From Cerrena zonata (taxonomy: Eukaryota; Basidiomycota; Agaricomycetes; Polyporales; Cerrenaceae): a stretch of 64,000 nucleotides of DNA. The notes beneath the pieces were generated by a model, which was not told the origin of the DNA, ran no database searches, and saw only the letters and a program-made list of their open reading frames with translations. Location of the stretch: positions 1,488,001 to 1,552,000 of the forward strand of contig JASBNA010000001.1 in assembly GCA_038087015.1 (NCBI GenBank), written 5' to 3'. Below, piece after piece: positions 51,004-62,400 of this stretch. The position numbers and the translations under genes are program-made. Position 1 is the stretch's first letter. Each line of letters starts with the position of its first letter.

Positions 51004-52331
51004 ATGATATCAAGGCATGCCAAAAACGAAGCACGAGTCATATCATCGAGATTCATTGAAAAATACTCCAAAAAATTCGAGCAGAGGATCCTAACGAACG
51101 ACCTCCTCTATGACCTTCTATTCTCCTATTGCTCACCAGCAACATTCATACGACTCTCCCAAACATGTTTTGCTGCATATGCAGCAGTTCATTCATACAT
51201 GGGTCGTTCGATGAACATCAACCGGATTTTCTCCCGTTTCTTCTCAGACATCCTGGGATTTCGTCAACTTCAAGCAAGAACTGGAACCCTTGTCTCGGGA
51301 TCTGCCGCGTTGCAGTTTTTCGACCGCTCTTTTTACCCTGATAGCGATCTAGACATTTACGTCCCTATCGAGTATCGCAAGGATGTTGGCCAGTTCTTGT
51401 TTGAAGAAGGGTATGAGTTTGTACCTAACTCGAAACAAGATGAAGATTTCTGGGACGCGGTGAACCACCGAAGGGTGCTGGATACCACTGGCATATATGC
51501 ATTCCGGGGGGTTTCTGCAGTCTTTACCTTCCAAAAGGACACGTTGAGGGAAGAACTCAAAGTCCAATTAATTGTTGCTGTCAATTGTCCCATGGAAGTC
51601 ATTCTTGGGTTTCATTCAAGTATGCCAATCCGATCTAAATAATCAGGTTATGCACTGCCTGACCTGAACTTTCTAGCTTGCGTTATGAACGTAATCTCAT
51701 TCGAGAAAGCGTATAGTCTCTATCCAAAAGCCACATTCGAGGAGAGGCGATCTCTCGTCTGTGCTTCAGATGGACCCAAACAGGAGCCTGCAATGGAAAA
51801 ATACGCACAGCGAGGCTGGAAGATGGTCACAGACACACGTGTATCCGACCTCGAGACTTCTTTCCATTATCATCAGAAGGTGATCAGATGGATAGGAGAC
51901 AGTCATTGTTGGACCATCCAACTTGACGTTAGTGATATTCCTGATAAACTGCGTCCTGACGGGGCCTCGCCACGACTATTTCATGATCCAGTATCCGCCT
52001 CAAGTTGGAAGTTGGGTTATGATAATTTCTTTGGCGGGACCATGGAATTCGCGTTGACTGATGACGATGCTCTGTATCTTCGCTACGTGTACGCTTCAGA
52101 AGACTCTCTGCGTATGTTGGAGACGATAAAAACCAAATTTGAACCTCTGGAAGAATTGCGGGGGAAGGCATAGTAAGTTCCGAGGTTTGCTTTAAATTGT
52201 GTTTCGATCGCTGATATACTGGATTTAGCTACGACATGGCCTATGTGTCTATGTGCATGCTGCACTTTCGCTTTTTCAGTGATGTGCAAGCAGTCGTCTC
52301 TGCAATGGCCAATGCATTCAACGATTTCTAA
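51004..52331 (+). CDS. F-box-like/nucleotidyltransferase-like paralogue 5
   Basis: Start MISRHAKNEARVISSRFIEK, then LTNDLLYDLLFSYCSPATFI (F-box-like), YMGRSMNINRIFSRFFSD, SGSAALQFFDR..SDLDIYV, EGYEFVPNSKQDEDFWDAV, GVSAVFTFQKDTLRE and KVQLIVAVNCPMEVILGFHS. The intron after FHS is in the same place as in the other copies. Exon 2: CVMNVISFEKAYSLYPKATF, EERRSLVCAS, KYAQRGWKMVTD, IGDSHCWTIQLDVSDIPDKL, HDPVSASSWKLGYD. The last exon YDMAYVSMCMLHFRFFSDVQ ends at 52331. About 400 residues; the best-preserved member and a good reference for the family. Confidence 0.75.
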
Positions 52332-53011
52332 TTGTGCTACTTATCAGAATACACATCGCTATACTTGACAAGGTTGTACAATATCTATTCCTTGATTACT
52401 GTGAACTATGCCGCCATCCTATCTACCATTATCGGTATTCATATTCATAGTTGGATTCATCAAAAGGTTGATGGGCCCCCCGATCTGGCCAAGCCTTACC
52501 GTGTCATGCCTCCGACCATGGTCATAGTACTAAGTGATACAACACTCGGTTCTCGAAAACGAAGAAACTCGTACTTGTAAAAGTCGTATGATCCTCTTGT
52601 TCGTTCTAGGAACAGGTATTCCAATGGGTGTTCCTGGGTATTCACAAAAAATACTCTCTGGTGCATCACGTTCTTGTAGTTCGAGTACAATTTTCAGTTT
52701 CCCGCCGGGCCAGGGTACACCGCTCTAATGATCATCAGAGTACAATGGGATCCATATGGCTGGCTTGTGGGGTGACGATATTGAAGGAAAGGCTGTGGTG
52801 CGCGTCTTTTTTAACTCTTCACTGAATGCCTCATGCAACGTTGCAGGGTACGAACGTGCCCAATGATTCTAAACTTATATCCCCTCCCGTTTTCTCTCTT
52901 GGACACTGCAGGGAACATCTGTCATCACCCAACGTTGCTACGTCTTAATCATATTGTACGGCATCTCGATATCCATGTTGGTTTGACCCCTGGACGTCTG
53001 GACAATATATA
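52332..53011. other. Spacer upstream of phytase
   Basis: About 680 bases, no gene recognised. Ends in ACAATATATA immediately before the phytase ATG. Confidence 0.4.
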
Positions 53012-54771
53012 ATGGCGGTCAAAGATGGCGACGTTGAGCAAGGCTTGCTCTCTGGCCTCAAGAAGCAACAGCACTCCACCTGGACGATCCTTCGGTCATA
53101 CAAACGTATCGTGATGATTGCCGCATCTCTTACCGTTCTTGTAGGCCTTGTGTGTCTTGCACAAGGCTCACCGTCGTCATCGGTAAAGCCTGTTACGCCT
53201 ACTCTCAATGTACCTGCGGAGATTCAGCACAGTTGGGCACAATACTCACCCTACTTCGCCGCGGACCAATATCGTGCTCCTTCTAAAGGATGCGAAGTGA
53301 CCCAGGTACGCTCTATATAACCCAAATATTGTGTATATGCGCTTATAATTACCTCCTTCAGGTCAACATCGTATGTCTTTCACTAGTGATTGTGAAAGGT
53401 GAAGCTTGAAGATTCAAACATTTATCATTTCAGATCCAAAGACATGGGGCTAGGTTCCCTACCTCAGGCGCTGCCACAAGGATTAAGAGCGCATTAGCCA
53501 AGCTCACTTCCGTGTCCAACTTTACGGACCCACGATTGAACTTCATCAAGACTTTCACTTATGACCTCGGTAGTGATGACCTAGTCTCATTCGGTGCTGC
53601 ACAGTATGCTTCTCTTTTGAATTGTTTCGTAACATGGATTTCAAATATTACTACGTAGATCCTTCGATTCTGCTCTCGAAGTCCATCAGCGTTATTCACA
53701 CCTTGTGAGTGCCAAAAACGTGCCCTTCGTCAGGGCCTCCAGTAGCGAACGGGTTGTTGCATCCGCCGTGAATTGGACTCAAGGTATTTACAAATGCACA
53801 ATGCATACAATGATGTCATTTATTTAAATCTACTATCAGGCTTCGCTGCAGCCACCCATGTTTATACGCCTAAAGTCGATTTAATCCTAGAGGAGGCTGT
53901 ATGTTATTAATCTCCTTCCTATTTCTCTATTTACTAATCTTGGAGGGAATAGGCAAACGACACTCTTGACGACGCTATGTGTCCCCAAGCAGGCAGTTCA
54001 GATACACAAACCACTCAGTGGTTATCTGTCTACGGTCCATCTATTGCCGCTAGCTTGAATGCTGGTGCCCCAGGAGCGAATCTGACCAATGTCGATGTCT
54101 ACAATCTCATCAGTTTGTGCCCCTTCGATACCGTTTTCCATGAAAAGCGGAGTCCCTGGTGCGACCTGTTTGCTACCGAGAAGGGTGCCTTCTCCGGATT
54201 TGCCTACAGTGGCGATTTAGATAAGTACTACAACACCGGGTAAGTTCTGTCAGTCCTCAAGTGTTTCTTTCATTAATAGTCTATTCTAAGGTATGGTCAG
54301 GACCTCGGACCCGTCCAAGGTGTCGGATACGTTAATGAACTCATCGCTCGTCTCACCGGTACCGCCGTTCATGACAATACTCAAACCAACCGCACACTCG
54401 ACGCGAACCCAGCGACCTTCCCACTCAACCGCACTATCTATGCCGACTTCTCACACGATAACCAGATGATTGCTATTTACGCCGCCATGGGATTGTTCAA
54501 GCAGGCTACTGCTTTGAATACTACTAACCCATATTCTTCTTCCAAACGAACTTGGTTCGCATCTCGTCTTGTTCCATTCTCTGCTAGGATGGTGGTTGAG
54601 AAGTTGCAATGTGGCAAGACCCAGAATGTTAGAATCTTGGTTAACGACGCCGTACAACCTCTCGAGTTCTGTGGATCAGGTAACGGGCTATGCACTGTAG
54701 ATGCGTTCGTGAAGAGTCAGTCGTACTCTAGGAATAATGGCGAGGGAGACTTCGAGAGGTGCTTTGCTTAG
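53012..54771 (+). CDS. Histidine acid phosphatase / phytase with N-terminal anchor
   Basis: Releases phosphate from phytate or other phosphomonoesters. The N-terminus has a cytosolic head (MAVKDGDVEQGLLSGLKKQQ), then a membrane segment (IVMIAASLTVLVGLVCLAQG), so it may be a type II anchored or vacuolar/extracellular enzyme rather than a simple secreted one. The catalytic RHGxRxP motif is IQRHGARFPT. A 9-nt exon (53362-53370, VNI) lies between two introns just before it. The proton-donor HD is in YADFSHDNQMIAIYAAMGLF. Disulfide cysteines are present (GCEV, CPFDTVF, RSPWCDLF, CGSGNGLC, ERCFA), plus several N-x-S/T sites. About 430 residues after splicing seven introns, usual for basidiomycete 6-phytases. 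Confidence 0.9.
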
Positions 54772-54887
54772 AGTTAGTAGAGGAATAGATGATCTTGTGT
54801 ATCATACGACAGCTTATAGTGCACATGAAAAGTCAAGTGATGCTCGCTGAATATTAGTTTAGCTATGCTATGATGATCTAGACAAGA

Positions 54888-57063
54888 TTAGGTTTGTTTT
54901 TCCTCTAGGGAGGTATTCGAATCATCTGCTAAGTCGATAGTCGAAACAGGGCCATGGAACCAATGCCTCGCAGAGATCACCCATGATATAGAGGCGAACA
55001 GGAAGACGGCCATGACAATTACCACTGCGTAATCTGTATCGTTCAAGATCAGCTTGATTATGTCAAAATCAGAATAGGGATAGATTCTTACTCATCGTTT
55101 CGGGACCCACAGTAGAACCCGGCGGGAAGAGAAGCAGGACGACGATGAAAGATACCCATGAAACAGAAACGATTCCAATGGGCATGTACCACTTTCCGAG
55201 ACTGAACGGTCCTGGGACGAAATTCTTGCGACCAGAGGTGATACGGAGGAAGATGGGGGTGACATAAGAGGTGTACAAACCAATAACGGCAGCACTAACG
55301 TCGAATATCAGCATCGATATCCACAAGCAAGTAGAGGTTTGTAACTCACCCAGCAAGCGAGGAAAGTGCAGCTTCACTGAATCCAAGCAAGCCGCAAACA
55401 CCAGAGAGGACCATGACAAGCCATACGGCATTGACAGGAGTCTGAGTATAACTGTTCATCTTCTTCCACCATCTTGAACCAGGGAGAGCATTATCACGAG
55501 CAAACGCGAAAACCACACGAGAAGCATCGACACCTTGAGCCGCTCCTGTAACGTACTTAAGATTTTGCCGTCAGTATGCCAAGTTATTTGGGCGCCTCAA
55601 TAAATATGGACACACCTGTACCACGATGATTAAACTCCAAATAGCGAGCATACCGTTCTTTCCCAGTTGGTTCAAAAATAGTTGACCCATGGGTAATGGT
55701 AGATCGGTATTGAGGATATCCGCTACACTCGTGGTTGCATACGACGCTGCGATAAATAGAAGCCAGCCCAGAGATGCTGTCAAACCGACACCCTGTTAGC
55801 ATTGCTATCGGGGCGGCACGGGCAGCACCTGCTGTTTCTTCTGCAATATGTGCGGCGGAGTCGTCTGTGATAGCATTTAGCTATGAGAGGCATGAAGGAG
55901 CGGGAAGGGGAACATACATCCTGTCAATGTCCACATCGGAGCAGTGAAAGCCAATAGGAAAGCCCATCCGTCTGAAAAGCCATTAATACAAATGCAGTGT
56001 ATACCACAGGATATCTCGACTTACTATCCGACCATCCACTATTATTTTCGAACAAAGTGAACGCATCTTTGGTCGAGACTCGTGTACCATTATTCCCTGA
56101 ACATACAATCAGAGCAATGATAGCAGCTACGGTAGTTCCAACTGCAAATTCCGATCAGCATACTACATTCTCGGTAAATGAAATGATAACCATACCATTA
56201 ACAACCACATAGAAAATATTCAATCGGGCCAAGACACTCGTCGCCGCGGAGCACACGAGACCATGAGTGAATAGAATGGCAAGAAGGATGCCAAAAGTAG
56301 CCCCTGTGCCGAGAACCACAGCCCCGTCCGATCCCACCGCTAGTCGCAGGTAGTAATCATCTGAGCACTACGAGAGCGGTCAATTCAGTAATTCTTCCCA
56401 ATGAGCGCATCCGAGGGATCCAGGGAGAGTGATGTAACTCACCATGTGAAATCGATGGAACACACCAACGTAACCTGACCCGTCACGTTCGCCCAGCCGG
56501 TAATCCAACTTGCCAAAGCAGACCATTTTGGCGGTGCGAGTTTTGCAGAAAAGTAGTATAGACCCGCGCTTGTGCTGGGGAAGGCGGGTATCAGCGCTGA
56601 CGACTCGGAAGACACAGTAATTCTGGGTGCTCACGGCATGGCTGAGGCAAGTTCGGCCATAGACATAGCTATGGGCACCACGAACAGACAGGGGATGAGC
56701 CATCCGAAGACCATACCGACATGACCACCTGGAGATAATTTTCAGAGTGAGGGACAAGGATTACACTATGGGCGGTGCTCACCTGACACGAGCGGGAAGG
56801 AGTATGTCGAAGATACGGACGCTACAACACCCATGATAGAGAAGGCGAAGGCAACTGTTTCGAAGAGCTGACCTTCATGGTCAGATACAACAGGGGGGGG
56901 GGGGGCTCGAAAAAAGGATGGTGCTTACCGAGAACTCTCGTCGAAATTCGCTCTTGTACCCAAGCTGAGCGAGGAGGGCGTCGTCTGCATTGCGAATGCC
57001 AGACAGGTCTGAGTTGCTAGACACCTCTACGGCGGTAGCATCCTTGGTCTGTTTTTCAGACAT
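54888..57063 (-). CDS. APC-family amino-acid/GABA permease
   Basis: Twelve-helix transporter of the fungal amino-acid/choline transporter group (UGA4/HNM1-like). Starts MSEKQTKDATAVEVSSNSDL at 57063. LLAQLGYKSEFRREFS|GQLFETVAFAFSIMGVVASV is the family entry motif, split by an intron. Then SSTYSFPLVSG, GHVGMVFGWLIPCLFVVPIA, MSMAELASAMPTSAGLYYFS and KWSALASWITGWANVTGQVT (all typical), followed by further helices in several small exons. The C-terminal end is DTDYAVVIVMAVFLFASISW VISARHWFHGPVSTI and a stop at 54888. About ten introns, one containing a 13-base homopolymer. Substrate not predictable. Confidence 0.87.
56893..56905. repeat. 13-base poly-G run inside a permease intron
   Basis: Thirteen consecutive G on the plus strand, so poly-C in the sense of the permease transcript, between the donor after REFS and the acceptor before GQLFE. 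It lies outside coding sequence. Length is likely variable and may be misassembled. Confidence 0.8.
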
Positions 57064-57795
57064 CGCTGCCGTGGTCGTGCGGGCGCGAGAAGGGTCAGAA
57101 GAAGCGAAACTCTTAGAAGCATATCTCTGAAAGTATAAAGGATACTGGGGCGTCAGGACGTGAGAGAAACTCGGGTAGCTTGGAGATGATAACGAGGCAT
57201 TTCCGATGGCCCGAGACAGGCAGATGTACAGTGGGGATTCGCCAATGTGAATAAATATCTATCCTTGAGCGTTATCGCAAGTCCGAAGATAAGGAGGGAC
57301 GTTGGCATACATTTGGGTACGTCGCGTGAAAGTGGAAGCAGATCTAGGTGATTCACAAATATAGAGTCTGATTGTAAGAAAATTGAATGATCCCTAGAAA
57401 CCGATTGTTGAATGGTGTTGAATATGGGTTCTTAGTCAACTGAGTTTCTTCGGTGAACTGAATTTGATGTAAAGGTAAACCTTAGTATTCTGGAAATAGC
57501 GTCACCATGAGAAGCTTGACCGTACCTTAGTTATCTTCTGCTCATATTATGCAGCACACTAATTTCAAAACAAGAAATGAAATAAGGATTTTCCTATAAC
57601 TATACAGTTAGCAAAAACTTGAGCCCTGGTCTACATTGTACAAGATAGCGATAAGCGAGAGAGGTTGCGACGGCGAGATAAGAGAGGATCTGTGATGAGT
57701 CAAAAATGATACAGTGCTTATAGAACCGGAGTAAGACCAAAACCGAGAAAAACCGTATAACCGTGATCATGTCCGAAGTTTACTAACGAGGACAG
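57064..57795. other. Permease promoter region
   Basis: About 730 bases between the permease start and the 3' end of the next minus-strand gene. No coding exon or repeat recognised. Confidence 0.4.
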
Positions 57796-59017
57796 CTATG
57801 GGTGTGGGGATCTGGGCCCAACGCTACCCCAACTGGAGTCACTCCCATCTTCTGAGCCAATATCAAAAGGATCATCATCGTTGTCCAGACTAGGACTGAA
57901 CATTCCTGACCGTAGAGATGGCGAAAGCATACCATCGCTTGTGTCAGGAAGTTCGAAGTCCGAATCTGTTCGAGGAGAGAGCACAAAGGGGGAAGTAACT
58001 GGTGAGAGATTGCGTTGGACGGCGGAAAGAGAGGGTATGTCAGAGAAGGGAGAGGGAACTCGAGATTCCGGGTTGGTTTGCATGTTCAGATCGTTACCTC
58101 CGACCTCTGACAGAGCGTCTGCAGCATGACTACGGGGAGATCCGTAGATCGACTCCGAAGAGTGAGGGCCGACTACTGCTGGGGCAAATGAGCTCATCGA
58201 AGATACTGAATGGTCAAGTTGAGAATTTATCGGACTGGTGGCTCTAGTCGAACTTGGGGAAATGTTGGAAATGGGAGTAGGTAATCTGGGAGAAACTTGA
58301 AAGAGAGTGCGCGACCTAGCGACCTCTGCACGACTCTGTGGAGTGGAAGGCCTTGCAGCATTATGGGAAGACTGACGGGATTGAACTAGGGTGTGTCGTT
58401 GTCCAGAAACAACGGAAGGTGATCGTGTCTGGGATCGACCTGCGCCGAAAATGACTTGAGACGGCGTCATAGGGTTGTATGGGATTTCAGCATTGGCCTA
58501 TCATAGTGAGATAAAGATATGCTTAGAAATAAGATGGTTCTGCCTTGAGCACACTCACCTCGTCAATCACAGCCGGAGCCCTACGGTTTCTGATAGTCGA
58601 AGAGCGTCGATGGACTTCACCTCTCCAGTCGTCAACCTCACTGGCACGAGTGACAAGATCCTGAAGCTCGATGGACTCGGGATCATTATCGTGTTCATCA
58701 TCGCTACTACTGCTGCTGTCGTTACCGCTGTCTCTCCGAGTCTGGTTCTCATTCCGAGTAGATCCTGAAACTGGGGACGCAGCGATTGGTCCCTGTTGAT
58801 GGGCTCTATTACGACGTCGATTCTCTACATAATTCGCAGCCCAAGCTTCAATTCTTGGGGCTAGGTGAGGTTCGTAAACGAACTGGAGTGTGATGTTTTG
58901 TTAGTAGTCCATGAGCTTAGTATATGCTGTGCTCTTCACCTCTTTGAAAGCAAAGGCTGTAGCAAAGGTAGCTACAAGGGCCACGGTCGCCACGACATAA
59001 ACTGCAGGGCCGGGCAT
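57796..59017 (-). CDS. Single-pass membrane protein with long disordered Ser-rich tail
   Basis: Not recognised. Start MPGPAVYVVATVALVATFAT AFAFKE at 59017, a single hydrophobic segment at the extreme N-terminus. An intron leads to FVYEPHLAPRIEAWAANYVE, NRRRNRAHQQ, an acidic stretch (SSSSSDDEHDNDPESIELQD) and VDDWRGEVHRRSSTIRNRRA. After a second intron comes a long tail rich in Ser/Pro (PMTPSQVIFGAGRSQTRSPS to SWGSVGPRSPHP). About 380 residues. This looks like a type III anchored protein with a regulated cytosolic tail, many SP/TP sites being possible phosphorylation points. An in-frame ATG at 59119 would add 34 residues before the anchor. Confident gene, unknown function. Confidence 0.65.
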
Positions 59018-59412
59018 CTTGATAATGAGAATGAAGGGGAAGGTGGACGAAGAGACGAGGCAAGTATGAGATGTACCTAATATACCCCCGAAATAACCCA
59101 CGCAGCCGTGCGGAATCATAACAGCCTTCCCATTACGTGTGCGCTTGTAGCCTGCGCAGAAAGAGACTTGATTATATGTTTTTAAAGAGATTGCTATAAT
59201 ATTGTCCGCAAGTAACTACTACAGTCCTATATTGTGCTCGTAATGCTAATGAGGAGTCCATGCAAAATATAAAGAAAGATATTGAGCGCAATGTCCGAGA
59301 TCCAACACAAACGATTACGAAAGCCATTCGTCAACACCGACGTGCAACAGAGCAGAAAAGTGTACCATAAAGAAAGTCTGAAAAGATAGTCTATGACTGC
59401 GAAAGAATGTTA
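59018..59412. other. Spacer between minus-strand genes
   Basis: About 395 bases; 5' flank of the disordered membrane protein and 3' flank of the chitin synthase. No feature recognised. Confidence 0.4.
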
Positions 59413-62400
59413 TCAATCGTCTCGTTGAGGAATGCCTTTTCGTGGAGAGAGGTCCGCCTTGGGGAAACGTGCCTGCATTGCTTCTCGCGCGGTTCTGTTA
59501 AAAGAGCATGAGGATCGCATATTTCATGATTACATCAGTCAGACTTACTTCTTTGTCACAGACATAAGATCCTGCGTGCTCAAGTACGTCCTCAGAGCGT
59601 TAGTCAATTCCTCGTCGCTTGGGTTGGGATTCATGCTGGGTCCGGAGGTGAATGGATTCACCGACGTTGCCATTGAGAAGGTTGACATTGGTCGAGTATC
59701 ACCAATAGGACCAGGGGGAGTAGGATGGAAGCCACCAGACTGTGACCCAGTTGTATCACCACCAAACATGTTCAGATTCGTCATGACCGTATTCCTCGGC
59801 GCATTGGGCATCATGCCGTAAACGCTACCGGTATTTTGATAACCCATTGGCGGCATCATTGGCATGCCACCTCCGAAATCTGAACCAGCAACGGAACCAG
59901 GACCCCCACCAAACGGCATAAACGGCAATTGTGGCATACCGTACATGGTTGGTTGAACTTGCCCTGTGTAGTGAGAGTGAACGCTTCCACCTGTTCGAAG
60001 AGGCAAGTTCGGGTTTGATCCAGTTTTGGCAGTCAGATTAGTGTCACGGTAGTAGTCGCCGGTTTGAGATGCTTGGAGGAAACTGTGAGGGGAGGTCGCA
60101 CGAGAACCTGGGACTCGCGATCGTGCACGGGATTGAGCCTTGCTACCACTATACCCAGTTTCATCGGAATGACGGGAGCCAGTCTCCCACGCTTCAGCTT
60201 CGTACTCTGCAAAGAGAACGGTGTGTAAGGAAAACCAGATATACTAAATTATAAGCCATTGCTTACCACTAAACTTCTTCATGGGGATCATGGAGTCATC
60301 AAATTTCTCATCGTCATTCATGATGACCTTCTTGTTACTACCTTCACCGACGACGAGACGGGTGTTACCCCAACTGAAGTCGTCCATGCACCAGAAAGAG
60401 TACACCGGGAGGAACAAACTGTACACCGGGTATCTACAACAAAGTCGTCAGTAGTCTATTTACTGTGAGTGTATTAAAACTTACGAGAGGATGTAGACAA
60501 CCATCCAACCGAGTAACATGAACTCTCGCTTGATGATGAAGATGAGCGCCTGCATACCATAGACAGCAGCCAACATGATGATGGAAATCAAAGGGAAGGC
60601 AGCTTTATGGAGCGCGACGGTGACAACGAGGTAGACCAACTAGAAAATAGTCAGACTTCGGTTTCAACTAATTGAAATGAAAGGAAAAAACATACGTAAA
60701 CCACGATAGACGGCAAAATGAGTGTTCCCAAAAGATCGATGAAGACGAAGAACCGCATTGAGAAACAGCAGAAACCGAAAAGTTCAGGCAAGAACACCAA
60801 TTCGCACAGATTGTGTACGGTAGAGTTAATCCATCGACGACGTTGAGAGAAGAGCACACGCCAAGACTCTGGAGCAATAGTGTGTGCAATGGCATCGGGG
60901 GTGAATTTGGTCCTAAACGTTGGGAAGTGCTTCAATAGGAGGGTGGTCAGGTAACGATCTTCACCAAGAGACAACAGATTCTTCTTGTGCAAAGTATCGA
61001 CATTGGGTTCAGAGTACTCTTCGATGATTCGGTTGGAAATGATAATCGGACGACCCTTGTCAGCAGTTCGAATTCGGTACATGGAGAAACAACCAGGTAA
61101 ACAGGTGACAGAGCCGAACAAACTCTCGAACGCCTTGGACAAGTGATGAGAAATGTAGTACTCGTAAACCTGCAATAAATATTGTCAGTAAAATAATATA
61201 GAGACTAATGCGTTTAACGAACCTGAATCATGGTCCACCAAGAACCTTCCTCATTGTCTAGCTTGGTCTCGCCGCAGATACCAATAATAGAGGAGTCATC
61301 AGCCGAGGACGCAACCAAACGGTTAAGGGAGTCTGGAGTAACGGTCTGTTACAAAGTACGAAAATGAGAAGAAATATCATGAAAATGCAATTTGAAGACA
61401 CGAACCGTATCGGCATCAATGGTGAAAATGTATTCGTAGAAGGCAGGGTCGATGCCGATGACATTTCGCATCTGGTGATAGATTTCCAACTCCAATGGGG
61501 TCATCGGCGAATCGAAATGCACACGGTTGAGGTATTGCATTAAGAGAATTTGACTGTCACGCTTTCCGCGATTACCTGGCTTCGTGCGTTCTGTCGGCTT
61601 GCCAACTTTGGACACCACGATGTATCTGTGATGTACATGATAAGCTACGATGCATATCACAAGTAAAGAGAGACAACTTACGGGACGACGTGACCTTCGA
61701 ACTCGTAGAGACCAGAGTACACTTTACCATAGTTCAGCTGCTTGGAGCCCTCGCCGATGGATTTGAAAAGGAGTGGTTCGGGGTCCAATTTGGGATCAAC
61801 ACCGAGGACATCAAGAACAATACGAGGAGTTGTGCGGTCGTTACCAGTACCGATGATGTTTCCATCGCAAATCAAGAACATGAGCTTCCGCTTGTCATCG
61901 TAGTTGAGAGCAGCAAGGGAGTCGATCGTACGACGCAAAGACTCTTCGCCTTCAGTATAACACGGTACCTGACAGATGACGAATTTATCCAACATTTCAG
62001 GATTCCGCTTGGGAGAAAGTTGAAGCGCAGCAAGGACTGTGTGATGACTGGTTAGTTAAGTTTCATCGGATATCACCAAAGCCACTTACATTTCAAAACC
62101 ATCGACGACATGAGAACTGCAGACGCGGCGACCAGAATCCAGCCCTGAGCTTGACAACGTGCGGTATCACGGAAATCAGTCTGACCTCGGTAGAAGATGT
62201 TGTTGAGACAGTTGACGTTTTGGTCCCGTGTAGTGGAGTCCATGGCCGCGAGCACTTTTTCGAGGGGTTTAGTGATGTCCTGACCAGCTCGTTGCTTGAA
62301 TAAGTCGGAAATGTCAGTGTCGAGGAAAATATCCGCTGCTTGGTTCTGGCGGGTAGTGATCGTGTTGACGTAATCAGTAAGGTCATAAACAGCGCTATTC

